NCBI GenBank assembly: GCA_036675345.1
Contig: JAKFFE010000019.1
Location: forward strand, 186,001 to 250,000
Origin: JALYOC01 sp036675345
GTDB taxonomy: Bacteria; Myxococcota; Myxococcia; Myxococcales; Myxococcaceae
Reading direction: 5' to 3'
Length of the DNA: 64,000 bases
In this document: piece after piece, positions 56,101 through 62,413 of the stretch
Position numbering within the stretch: the stretch's first letter is position 1
How the letters are laid out: the number at the start of each line of letters is the position of its first letter
Notes under the pieces: generated by a model
Databases searched by the model: none
What the model was told of the DNA's origin: nothing
The model's input: only the letters and a program-made list of their open reading frames with translations
Position numbers and translations under genes: made by a program

Positions 56101-57642
56101 CTCAGTGAGTCGATCGGTGGCGCCGGGGATGACTGGTTCGAGGGGACGACCTCGCCTGCCAGCATCGGCATCGGCGACGACAACAACCAGTTCCAGGACG
56201 ACCCCAACGGTGGCCATGACGTGGGCGTGGCCGGCCCGGGCGACATGGACTTCGACATGGAGGGCGGCGACGACATCATGGTCGGCGGCGTGGTGCCCAC
56301 CCATCGCTTCGAAGGCATGCTGGGTTACGACTGGGTCACCTACCGGGGCGAGACGGTTCCGGTCGATGCCGACATGCTGATCACCGGCGCGATCGCGGTG
56401 AATGCCCCCCTCAACGAGGTCCGGGACCGCTTCGACCTCGCCGAGGGCCTGTCCGGCGCGGACTTCAATGACGTGCTGCGCGGAGACGACCGGGACGAGG
56501 CGGCCCTCCGGGACGACGGCCTCAGCGGGGTGGCCAATGGGCACATCCTGACCACGGCGGGGATCGCCCGGATCATCGGCCTCTCCGCGATCCTCCCGCC
56601 GGGTGCCACCACCTTCGCGGGCGGCAACATCATCCTCGGCGGCGGCGGCAGCGACCTCCTCGAAGGCCGTGGCGGCGACGACCTCCTGGACGGCGACGCC
56701 TGGCTCAACGTGCAACTGCGCGCGGTGACCACCGGCGGCGTGGTGAGGCTGGTCAGCAGCCTGCAGGAGATCCGCAGCGACGTGTTCGCGGGACGGATCA
56801 GCGCCAGCACCATCTCCATCGTGAGGAGCATCGTGCCCGGCACCGCGACCGGCACGGACACCGCGGTGTTCTCCGAGGCGAGGGCGAACTACGACCTCAC
56901 CCGGAACGCCGACGGCAGCCTGCGCGTGGCCCACACCCGGGGTGCCGCCACAGACGGCATCGATCGGGTCCGAAACATCGAACGGCTGCAGTTCGCGGAC
57001 ACCACGATTCTCACCTCCAGCGTGACCATCCCCACTCCGACGGGGGTGCTGGGCCCGGTGACGCTCCTGGTGGCAGAGTCGGGTGACGGCTCGGTGACGC
57101 TGAGCTTCCTCCTCCCGGAGGGGGCGAGCTCGGTGCGGATCGGGAGGTCCACCACCGGCTATGCGGAGAGCTGCACCGACTACGCCGACCAGACCGTGGT
57201 CTACGAGGGCAGCGCCAGCGGGTTCTCCGACCTGGGGCTGACCAACGGCACCACGTACTACTACACGGTGTGCGTCACCGACGCGATCGGCTGCTGGTCC
57301 GCTCCGGCGACGGTGGAGGGTCGTCCCTCCTCCGTGGGCGGTGGGGGCGAAACGGACGGCGGTGGCGGTGACACCGACGCGGGGGGTGGAGACACCGACG
57401 CTGGCGGGGGAGACACCGACGCGGGCGGGGGTGACACCGATGCGGGGGGTGGTGACACCGACGCGGGCGGCGGCTACGGCGATGGTGACGGTGACGGTGA
57501 CGGCGACGGCGACGGCGACGGAATCGGCGACCCGAGTCCGTCGATCCCGACTGGCTGTGGCGGCTGCACGAGCGCCGGGGCGATGCCGGCCACGCTCGCG
57601 ATGCTGATGCTGATGGGGTTGGCGCGCCGTCGGCGTCACTAA
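53152..57642 (+). CDS. Giant heme peroxidase with RTX repeats and MYXO-CTERM tail
   Basis: This 1496-residue exported protein has an N-terminal lipoprotein-like signal (GSFGLALACTS, Cys22). The animal-type heme peroxidase domain covers about residues 45-830. Asp205-His206 (FGQFFDHGLDL) matches the distal His and heme-linking Asp of myeloperoxidase. Arg433 and Glu436 match its Arg405 and Glu408, while the Met409 position is Asn437. His555 (YRLGHSML) is the proximal ligand. Next come RTX-type calcium repeats (GGAGNDLVMGGAGNDIL, about 893-945, and GGGGSDLLEGRGGDDLLDGD, about 1163-1182) and a fibronectin-III-like domain (about 1300-1393). A GGGDTDA repeat tract and GCGGCTSAG-helix-RRRR end the protein. 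It may make oxidants or halogenate outside the cell. Confidence 0.93.
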   Translation: MKRVSKFIRAACMGSFGLALACTSADSNPEQGQVEQSAQALAPVGAGFALNAGDLRFIFRQIQVSQAHAAGGQLFGPGPNQVADPRFPFGLRTVDGSFNHLIAGQTQWGAADQLFPRMTSPYAHPGYTPQGDVFDAQPRVITNLIADQTVNNPAALAVTLAAGGECPDLPDTRRDPTCFIANVAPDEGLSSPFNTMFTFFGQFFDHGLDLVPKGNEHVVIPLQPDDPLYVPGSPTNFMVLARAVNQPGPDGVLGTADDVHEARNTTTPFVDQNQTYTSHPSHQVFLRAYDDNLTNPPLPTGRLIDGAGGNIGNWAEVKAQALTKLGIRLVDQDVFNVPLILTDPYGHFVPGPNGFPQLVLQAGGTAEGSPSAPVAAASAVSTGHSFLDDIAHRAAPGPGLAPDTDAVVTAGPQEAGTYDNELLDAHFVTGDGRGNENIALTAVHTIFHSEHNRLAAEIGGANGLTGGLIDTLLTPAEAAAWRAVDPASGWGYGERVFQAARFVTEMEYQHLVFEEFARKLLPSIDPFIGDGINMSSRINPAITAEFAHAVYRLGHSMLTDTISRERPDGTTYDIALLDGFLNPLEFNHDGLGGTLTAAEAAGAIFQGGTRQLGSQIDEFVTEAVRNNLLGLPLDLGVLNLARGRSESIAPLNVVREELYLASGDPSLAPYTSWSDFRFALRNPESLVNFIAAYGVHPTLAGVPECTTGPAPDCGLGGRRAAAEALMADAAFMDGSAAVTGVNNIDLWIGGIAENPAPFGAMLGTTFTYVFERHLENLQNEDRFYYLERLDGLNLLSQLEANSFQEIIQRNTNAEGMGQDIFARPDLVLNLARIGGPGSTISDDPTTLFNELELVASGELIRLADGTFRYSGDMHAIWNGDDAANDRFMSSIGDDSLSGNGGDDFIEGGAGNDLVMGGAGNDILVDSFGDDVIKGGPGDDAISGGRGPFDLLQGNEGNDFIVAGVDASEIFGGPGNDVFYMGYGLSESIGGAGDDWFEGTTSPASIGIGDDNNQFQDDPNGGHDVGVAGPGDMDFDMEGGDDIMVGGVVPTHRFEGMLGYDWVTYRGETVPVDADMLITGAIAVNAPLNEVRDRFDLAEGLSGADFNDVLRGDDRDEAALRDDGLSGVANGHILTTAGIARIIGLSAILPPGATTFAGGNIILGGGGSDLLEGRGGDDLLDGDAWLNVQLRAVTTGGVVRLVSSLQEIRSDVFAGRISASTISIVRSIVPGTATGTDTAVFSEARANYDLTRNADGSLRVAHTRGAATDGIDRVRNIERLQFADTTILTSSVTIPTPTGVLGPVTLLVAESGDGSVTLSFLLPEGASSVRIGRSTTGYAESCTDYADQTVVYEGSASGFSDLGLTNGTTYYYTVCVTDAIGCWSAPATVEGRPSSVGGGGETDGGGGDTDAGGGDTDAGGGDTDAGGGDTDAGGGDTDAGGGYGDGDGDGDGDGDGDGIGDPSPSIPTGCGGCTSAGAMPATLAMLMLMGLARRRRH
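57357..57477 (+). repeat. In-frame 21-base tandem repeat encoding GGGDTDA
   Basis: Five to six copies of a 21-base unit encode Gly-Gly-Gly-Asp-Thr-Asp-Ala. A Gly-Asp dipeptide run follows to about 57528. The tract forms a flexible acidic linker between the fibronectin-like domain and the sorting tail of the peroxidase and may vary in copy number between strains. Confidence 0.9.
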
Positions 57643-57672
57643 CCCCTCCTTCGACGGGTAAGGAAGAACGGT

Positions 57673-57716
57673 GAGGGGGAACGGAACCTGGTTTCGTTCC
57701 CCCTCTTCTCGTTTTC
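57673..57716 (+). terminator. Rho-independent terminator after the heme peroxidase gene
   Basis: GAGGGGGAACG (57673-57683) and CGTTCCCCCTC (57695-57705) form an 11-base perfect stem with an 11-base loop. The T-rich TTCTCGTTTTC follows. It starts 30 bases after the peroxidase stop codon. Confidence 0.85.
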
Positions 57717-57874
57717 AGCGGCAGCGTCTCTGGAGCAGGTGGTCGTGGCCGCTCGAGCGAAGGGACTTACATCCTCGAGTAGACCGCCAACCGCGCCGGG
57801 TTGATCTCGATCAATCGTCCGGGTCAGAGCCGGTTGTCGGCCCAGCCGGGGCTGTGTACGGAGTCAGGACGCCG

Positions 57875-58144
57875 ATGACCGGTGAACCTCACAGGAGCGC
57901 GACATTGGAAGCCATCACCCTGGTCCCCGAAAACACCCTGCTCACCGCCACGCCCGAGGAGGGTCGCCAGCTCGCGGTGAAGATGGCTCGGCTGATCATC
58001 AAGGTCACCCAGCCGGACGCTGGGAAGCGGGAGTCGATGAGGGAGGCGTACGCCACGGACCCGTCGATGCTGATCGCCATCGGCCAGACCGTCGCCACCG
58101 AGTTCGCCACCATCGCCGCCGCCAACAACTACTGGCGCAAGTAG
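57875..58144 (+). CDS. Small hypothetical protein
   Basis: This 89-residue protein has a well-formed helical middle (TPEEGRQLAVKMARLIIKVTQ) and end (IGQTVATEFATIAAANNYWRK). Codon third positions are GC-rich as in real genes of this genome. A TTG start at 57905 with AGGAG 6 bases upstream would give a 79-residue product and is a serious alternative. There is no signal peptide or known family. It stands alone between the peroxidase terminator and an aldo/keto reductase remnant. Confidence 0.55.
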   Translation: MTGEPHRSATLEAITLVPENTLLTATPEEGRQLAVKMARLIIKVTQPDAGKRESMREAYATDPSMLIAIGQTVATEFATIAAANNYWRK

Positions 58145-58153
58145 GCCGCGCCC

Positions 58154-58311
58154 CTACTTCTTCGGCGGTGCCTCGAGGCCGGAGAACGCGAGCACCGGTG
58201 CCGGGAGCCGCTCCCCTCGAATCTGGATGGCGGCCACCTCCCGGTTAAGCTGTGAGACCTCGTCGGACGTGAGTTCGACGCTCACCCCTCCGATGTTGTC
58301 CAGCATGTGCG
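58154..58311 (-). pseudogene. Aldo/keto reductase C-terminal remnant
   Basis: Read on the minus strand, this stretch ends in a stop after a typical aldo/keto reductase C-terminus: HMLDNIGGVSVELTSDEVSQ, then LNREVAAIQIRGERLP and a short tail ending PPKK. Upstream, the sequence soon loses similarity (TRSVHRAGR and then nothing recognisable), and no start codon or catalytic region exists. It is therefore a truncated leftover. It is not part of the reductase at 48.3-49.5 kb, which has its own C-terminus. Confidence 0.7.
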
Positions 58312-58496
58312 CGCGACCGGCGCGGTGGACGCTGCGGGTAACCTGCTGCCTCGCGTCCAGACCTCCCGGGAGATGGCCCGTTCGCCAGATACGGTGAGCA
58401 TTGATTCCGAGCTACAGAGTGGCTACGCGCGGATCGCTCGGTTGGGCTCTCGCCGCACGGGCGGCCGGTCCACGTCGTGCTGGGAAGGAACCACGG

Positions 58497-59636
58497 ATGG
58501 AGTCATCGCGCGGGTTGAAGACGGCGATGTTCGGGCTGTGGCTGTTGCTCGGGCTTCTTGGCTACGCGTTTGGCGAAACCCAAGGCTTCGCTTACACGGC
58601 CGGGACGACCGAGCTCGAGTACGTCAACGCGTTGCAGAGCTCAGGCGGCAACGATGGCGTGGTGATCGAGGTGGGGGTTGGCCTCGCGCTTCTTGCGGTG
58701 CTCTGGGGTGCACTCCGAATCAAGTCTCACTTTGGCCGAGCCGATCTCGTTGCCCATGGGGTCCTGATCGGCACACAGGCGGTCTATCTCGCGCTGATCG
58801 AACAGGGATCGATCTCCGAGACCGTCTTCCTCGGTCACAACTTCGTTCTCGCGCTCTGGTTGATCGTCTATCTGAGCCTGCTGATGGGGTGGTTCCTCGG
58901 CCTACGGTTCGTCTGGCGCAGCCGTGCAATCGGCGGCGGGGTCGTCCGGACGCTGGCGCTATGGGTGGGGTTCGGACTCGCGGCCCTGCCGTCCGTCGCC
59001 GAGGCAACCGGTCCGTCCTCCGCGGATGTGAGGCTGGAGCCGATCGCCGCGCGAGGCGACGCGGTCTTCTTCCGCACGCGCTGGACGACGAACGCGGAGG
59101 GCGCGCACACCGTCCGCCCGATCGAGTTCGGTTGGTTGGTGGTCACCCGCTCCGGGAAGTGGGAGGAGTTCGCGCACGCGAAGACCGCTCCCGATCGCGA
59201 GCGCGGCCTGCCGGACCCGAAGGCGAAGGCGCTCACCGAGGAGTTCGAGGCACCCTTTCCGTGGGACGCGCCTCCCAGGAGCGCTGGGCGTCTGCTGAAG
59301 AAGTATGGGTTCACCCGCGCCGACGCGGTCGCACCGACCGCCGGGGAGGGCTCGGTGACCTGGACGCCCGAGCGGCTGTGCCAGGGAGACCACTGCTGGC
59401 CGACCTGCCAGCAACGCAGCCTGCGCGGTCTGCGCAGCACGAACGAGGGCGGCGCCGAGGTGCAGGCGGCGTTCGCCCATTCCGGGCTGGTGCTGTTCCG
59501 CAACAAGGCCATCTCGTTCGACGGGCCGAAGGAAGCGGGGCCGGCGTTCGCTCCTGGCCGCGCGACCAGGGGTTGGTCGAAGGACGGCTACGACAGCGAG
59601 AGCGTCGCCGGGATCTGCTGGCTGCCGAAGAAGTAG
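58497..59636 (+). CDS. Membrane protein of unknown function
   Basis: The 379-residue protein has about four to five hydrophobic segments in the first 165 residues (FGLWLLLGLLGYAFG, VGLALLAVLWGALRI, FVLALWLIVYLSLLMGWFLGL, LALWVGFGLAALPSVAEA). A soluble C-terminal half with several Trp and Cys residues follows (RLCQGDHCWPTC, GICWLP). The ATG at 58497 has AAGGAA upstream. Codon use is less GC-extreme than the core genes. No family is recognised; the upstream DNA shows decay, so the locus may be recently rearranged. Confidence 0.7.
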   Translation: MESSRGLKTAMFGLWLLLGLLGYAFGETQGFAYTAGTTELEYVNALQSSGGNDGVVIEVGVGLALLAVLWGALRIKSHFGRADLVAHGVLIGTQAVYLALIEQGSISETVFLGHNFVLALWLIVYLSLLMGWFLGLRFVWRSRAIGGGVVRTLALWVGFGLAALPSVAEATGPSSADVRLEPIAARGDAVFFRTRWTTNAEGAHTVRPIEFGWLVVTRSGKWEEFAHAKTAPDRERGLPDPKAKALTEEFEAPFPWDAPPRSAGRLLKKYGFTRADAVAPTAGEGSVTWTPERLCQGDHCWPTCQQRSLRGLRSTNEGGAEVQAAFAHSGLVLFRNKAISFDGPKEAGPAFAPGRATRGWSKDGYDSESVAGICWLPKK

Positions 59637-59669
59637 CCAGCTCGTCCCGTGCGAGCGCGATCTGGCTGA

Positions 59670-60137
59670 CTACTGCTGCGTCGCGAGGTGCTGCTCGAGT
59701 CGCGCGAGCGTCTGATTTCCACCCTCGATGGCGTACTTCGCCGCCTGCTCGCGCGCTTCGATGGTGGGCAGGGTGTGCTGCAAGGTGACGCGCGTCTTTC
59801 CCGCCTCCTCCTTGAAGGTGACGACTGCCCTGAACATCACCTCGCCCTCCTTTGTGCCGTGATCCCACTCCAGCCGCTCGTTGGGGACGACCTTGGTGTA
59901 GAGGATGTGGTTCGGGAAGTCGGTGCCGTCGGGCCCGTGCATGGTGAACTTCCATGAGCCACCCGGGCGCACCTCCTTGCTCTCCGTGGTGGTGCGGAAG
60001 CCGTTCGGCCCCCACCAGTTGGAGATCATCTTCGCGTCGGTGAACGCCTGAAAGACCAGCGCGCGCGGGGCGCTGATCAGCCGTGAGATCTCCATCTGCC
60101 GCTTGGCGAGTTCGTTGAGGTCGGACGCTGCGTTCAT
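59670..60137 (-). CDS. SRPBCC (AHSA1-like) domain protein
   Basis: This 155-residue protein has one START-like AHSA1 domain: ISRLISAPRALVFQAFTDAKMISNWWGP, FTMHGPDGTDFPNHILYTKV and TLQHTLPT. These are small hydrophobic-pocket proteins that bind an unknown lipid-like or aromatic molecule. Its start overlaps the ArsR gene by 4 bases, the recurrent ArsR-SRPBCC pair in which the regulator and the binding protein are co-expressed. Confidence 0.9.
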   Translation of the reverse strand: MNAASDLNELAKRQMEISRLISAPRALVFQAFTDAKMISNWWGPNGFRTTTESKEVRPGGSWKFTMHGPDGTDFPNHILYTKVVPNERLEWDHGTKEGEVMFRAVVTFKEEAGKTRVTLQHTLPTIEAREQAAKYAIEGGNQTLARLEQHLATQQ

Positions 60138-60523
60138 GTGGGTGCTCCTCGTTTGGTCTTCTTCGGGGTTTGAACTTTGGGGGCGCGCGCCGGGCGCTTC
60201 TGTCCCTGGAGGTCGGCGAGGTAGTACTCGAGCCGGTCGAAGCTGGCCTCCCAGAATTCGCGGTAGTGCTCCAGCCAGGCGTTCGCTTCCTTCAGCGGCT
60301 TCGGCGCGAGCCGGCAGGGCCGCCATTGCGCTTCGCGGCTCCGCGTAATCAGCCCCGCCCGCTCCAGCACCTTGAGGTGCTTGGTCACCGCAGGGAGGCT
60401 CATTGCGAAGGGCTGCGCGAGCTCCGTGACGGAGGTTTCACCCTTGGAGAGCCGCGCGAGGATCGCGCGCCGGGTCGGGTCGGAGAGTGCGGCAAAGGTG
60501 GCGCTGAGGGGATCGATCGACAT
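60134..60523 (-). CDS. ArsR-family transcriptional repressor
   Basis: This 129-residue winged-helix protein has DPLSATFAALSDPTRRAILARLSKGETSVTELAQPFAMSLPAVTKHLKVLERAGLITR-type architecture across residues 4-62. It lacks the Cys metal site of arsenic sensors and belongs to the metal-independent (SdpR-like) branch. A palindrome TAACCA-TC-TGGTTA lies 25 bases upstream of its start and is the probable operator. It is divergent from the RibD-like reductase gene, which it may also control. Confidence 0.92.
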   Translation of the reverse strand: MSIDPLSATFAALSDPTRRAILARLSKGETSVTELAQPFAMSLPAVTKHLKVLERAGLITRSREAQWRPCRLAPKPLKEANAWLEHYREFWEASFDRLEYYLADLQGQKRPARAPKVQTPKKTKRGAPT

Positions 60524-60547
60524 GGCGTAATTAGCTGACCGGATAAA

Positions 60548-60561
60548 TAACCATCTGGTTA
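60548..60561. promoter_or_regulatory. ArsR operator palindrome
   Basis: TAACCA and TGGTTA arms surround TC in an AT-rich patch between the divergent arsR and RibD-like genes. TAACCA-N2-TGGTTA-type sites are usual for ArsR/SdpR-like repressors paired with SRPBCC genes. Confidence 0.65.
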
Positions 60562-60606
60562 AGTTTACGCAAGCCCCTTTGCGCGAAGCGCGCTTAGACT
60601 CGCCGC

Positions 60607-61164
60607 ATGGGACTCTTGACCTTCAGCCTCAACGTCACCCTGGACGGCTGCGTCGACCACCGGGAGGGAATCGCCGACGACGAGACCCACGCCTTCTTCA
60701 CCCGCCTCATGGACGAGGGCGGGGCGATGCTGTGGGGCCGCGTCACCTACGAGATGATGGAGAGCTACTGGCCGGCGGTCGCCCGGGGCGAGGAGGAGGC
60801 GCCGCCAGCATTGCGCGAGTGGGCGGTCAAGCTGGAGGCCAAGCCGAAGTACGTGGTGTCGTCGACCCGAAGGGACTTCCCGTGGACCAACAGCCACCAC
60901 CTCGAAGGCGATCTGCGCACGGCCGTGCAGAAGCTCAAGGACGCGACCCCGGCCGGCGTGCTCCTGGGCAGCGGCAAGCTCGCGACTGAGTTGGACCGGC
61001 TGGATCTGATCGACGAGTACATGTTCCTCGTCCACCCCAGGATCGCCGGCCACGGCCCGATCCTGTACCAGAGCGGGCTGCCCAGCACGCGACGGCTCGA
61101 ACTGATCTCGGCGAACCCGCTCCGCTGCGGCGCGGTCGCCATGCACTACCGGCGCGCGCGCTGA
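60607..61164 (+). CDS. Dihydrofolate reductase-like (RibD C-terminal domain) protein
   Basis: The 185-residue protein has the RibD C-terminal/DHFR fold: LTFSLNVTLDGCVDHREGI at the start, MLWGRVTYEMMESYWP, GVLLGSGKLATELDRLDLIDEYMFLVHP and GHGPILYQ. It probably reduces a pteridine-like or other carbonyl substrate with NADPH; the actual substrate is unknown. It is divergent from arsR with the shared palindrome between. It is the last chromosomal gene before the attachment site. Confidence 0.9.
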   Translation: MGLLTFSLNVTLDGCVDHREGIADDETHAFFTRLMDEGGAMLWGRVTYEMMESYWPAVARGEEEAPPALREWAVKLEAKPKYVVSSTRRDFPWTNSHHLEGDLRTAVQKLKDATPAGVLLGSGKLATELDRLDLIDEYMFLVHPRIAGHGPILYQSGLPSTRRLELISANPLRCGAVAMHYRRAR

Positions 61165-61171
61165 CCATCCC

Positions 61172-61223
61172 GAAAAAACAAAGCCCCCGGACTCGTGGAT
61201 TTCTCCGTGAGTCCGAGGGCTTT
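61172..61223 (-). terminator. Intrinsic terminator of the tRNA-Pro unit
   Basis: On the minus strand the stem AAAGCCC-T-CGGACTC / GAGTCCG-G-GGGCTTT is followed by GTTTTTT. It lies 5 bases past the CCA end of the tRNA-Pro fragment, as a native tRNA terminator would, and shows that this side is the original chromosome. On the plus strand it could also end the RibD-like transcript. Confidence 0.85.
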
Positions 61224-61227
61224 GAAA

Positions 61228-61272
61228 TGGTCGGGGAGACAGGATTTGAACCTGCGACCCCTTGGTCCCGAA
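61228..61272 (-). other. tRNA-Pro 3' half: island attachment site (attL/attR)
   Basis: On the minus strand the segment reads as the 3' part of tRNA-Pro: anticodon loop TTCGGGA, anticodon stem half CCAAG, variable loop, T-arm GGTTCAAATCC and acceptor end ending in CGACCA. The 5' half is absent: the bases before TTCGGGA cannot pair with CCAAG. A tRNA 3' half left beside its own terminator is the usual scar of tyrosine-integrase islands. The complete tRNA-Pro should stand at the island's other end, right of this window. Confidence 0.85.
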
Positions 61273-61297
61273 TCGGCTCAGGGGGATTCACACCCAC

Positions 61298-61420
61298 TCA
61301 CACCTGCTCTGACGATATATCTAACGGTGCGAAAGTGCTCGGGTCAGGTGGCCCCTCGGTTTCCACCGGTACGCACAGGACCTCTTTGACCTCCTCCATT
61401 GCGACCTCTCGAAAGCCCAT
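61298..61420 (-). pseudogene. IS21-family istA remnant
   Basis: After a strong ribosome binding site (AGGAGGGAG), the frame begins MGFREVAMEEVKEVL, the typical start of IS21-family IstA transposases. It then departs from the family and stops after 40 codons. The helix-turn-helix and DDE domain are missing. Together with the multiple direct repeats just upstream (61466-61559), it represents a left-end relic of an IS21-like element inside the island edge. Confidence 0.6.
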
Positions 61421-61465
61421 CGCTCCCTCCTGAGGAGGGCACGTAGGCCGAAGGTCACGCGGTAA

Positions 61466-61559
61466 GGGGTCAAATGGTTTTGAGAAACCCCGCCCCGCAG
61501 GGGTCTAAAGGTTCTGAGAAACCGCCTGGCTAAGGGTCACAAGGTTTTGAGTACCGACA
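61466..61559 (-). repeat. Three direct repeats, IS21-like left end
   Basis: Three imperfect 22-24-base copies occur at about 61466-61489, 61500-61523 and 61533-61555 with a 33-34-base period. The shared core on the plus strand is GGGTC-N3-A-GGTT-TGAG. On the minus strand the outermost copy is preceded by TG at 61558-61559, the usual first bases of IS21 elements, whose ends carry several repeated transposase sites. Confidence 0.6.
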
Positions 61560-61657
61560 AACTCGCCGCTCTGGAACTGCCAGTTCACCGCAAGATATCG
61601 TCAGCGCTGCCGATAGAAGGAGCTCTCGGGACGACGAAAGATGCGACGTCCGACGGG

Positions 61658-62413
61658 TCAACCCAGCTCCATGAGCCGAAGTTGCGCCAGCATTCGACGA
61701 AAGTTCTGCCACACTTTCTCTTGAACCTCCGGCACTGGCATCGACCACAGCTGAGCTAGGTACCGCGAGACCTCCAATACGTCCCAAGGTTTGGCTGGGC
61801 GCTTATCCAGTGTCACGTAGGGGCCATCAGTCTCAGTGAGAAGTTGGCCCGGGGGAATTCGCTCTATGAGGCGCTTTCCTTTTGCGGACTTTACCATCGC
61901 CGGGTTCACCGAGAAGTAATGGCCCGCCCTTACAGCCTCATCGAGAATTCCCGTAGGCCCGCTGTACCAGTGAAACATGGCGTGACGGACTCGGTATTCT
62001 AGCAGCGTGTCCAGGACCGCGGTCTCAGCTCCGCGCGAGTGAATCGAGACGACCTTCGGCGTCGAGGAAACGTGCTGCGCCACGAATCGGAACGTCTCCA
62101 ATTGTACCGGTCGGGTGGCGATTCCATGCGGAGAAAAATCGAGTCCGACCTCTCCCACGAATGACGACATGGCCACGCACTCATCGAACATCCGACGCTC
62201 CCGAACGTGCTCTGCCGCCGCCAGTGGATGTAGGCCAACAGCAAGTCGCAACCCTTTCAGCCCACGAACGTGCGCGATCCCAGCCTTAAAGTGGCTCGGC
62301 AGGTGCGTCATGGCGACCATGAAGACGTTATGAGACAAGCCTTCAAGGGCCATGCCTTTGGGATCGGCGTAGCGATCCAAATGGCAATGACAATCAAGCA
62401 AAGGCGCGAGCAT
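61658..62413 (-). CDS. qatD: Qat defence system TatD-like nuclease QatD
   Basis: The 251-residue TatD-family metal hydrolase has all expected metal ligands: His9 and His11 (CHCHLD), Glu88 (VGEVGLD), His125 (SIHSRG), His148 (FHWYSG) and Asp196 (TETDGP). TatD enzymes are metal-dependent DNases. Directly after a QueC-like gene (1-base overlap, TAATG) it matches QatD, the last gene of the QatABCD anti-phage system. GC content and codon use are clearly lower than in the left part of the window. The 98 bases between it and the IS21-like end hold nothing recognised. Confidence 0.9.
   Translation of the reverse strand: MLAPLLDCHCHLDRYADPKGMALEGLSHNVFMVAMTHLPSHFKAGIAHVRGLKGLRLAVGLHPLAAAEHVRERRMFDECVAMSSFVGEVGLDFSPHGIATRPVQLETFRFVAQHVSSTPKVVSIHSRGAETAVLDTLLEYRVRHAMFHWYSGPTGILDEAVRAGHYFSVNPAMVKSAKGKRLIERIPPGQLLTETDGPYVTLDKRPAKPWDVLEVSRYLAQLWSMPVPEVQEKVWQNFRRMLAQLRLMELG

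Noticed and set aside
55147..57639. 830-codon minus-strand frame opposite the heme peroxidase
   Set aside because: Val/Ala/Gly-rich shadow including the mirror of the GGGDTDA repeats; no start signal or domain.
61195..61389. Small plus-strand frame reading WSGRQDLNLRPLG
   Set aside because: This is the well-known spurious translation of an antisense tRNA 3' end, not a protein gene.
61466..61559. Three regularly spaced repeats as a CRISPR array
   Set aside because: Spacers are only about 10 bases, the repeats are imperfect, and no cas gene is near; an IS21 end explains the pattern better.
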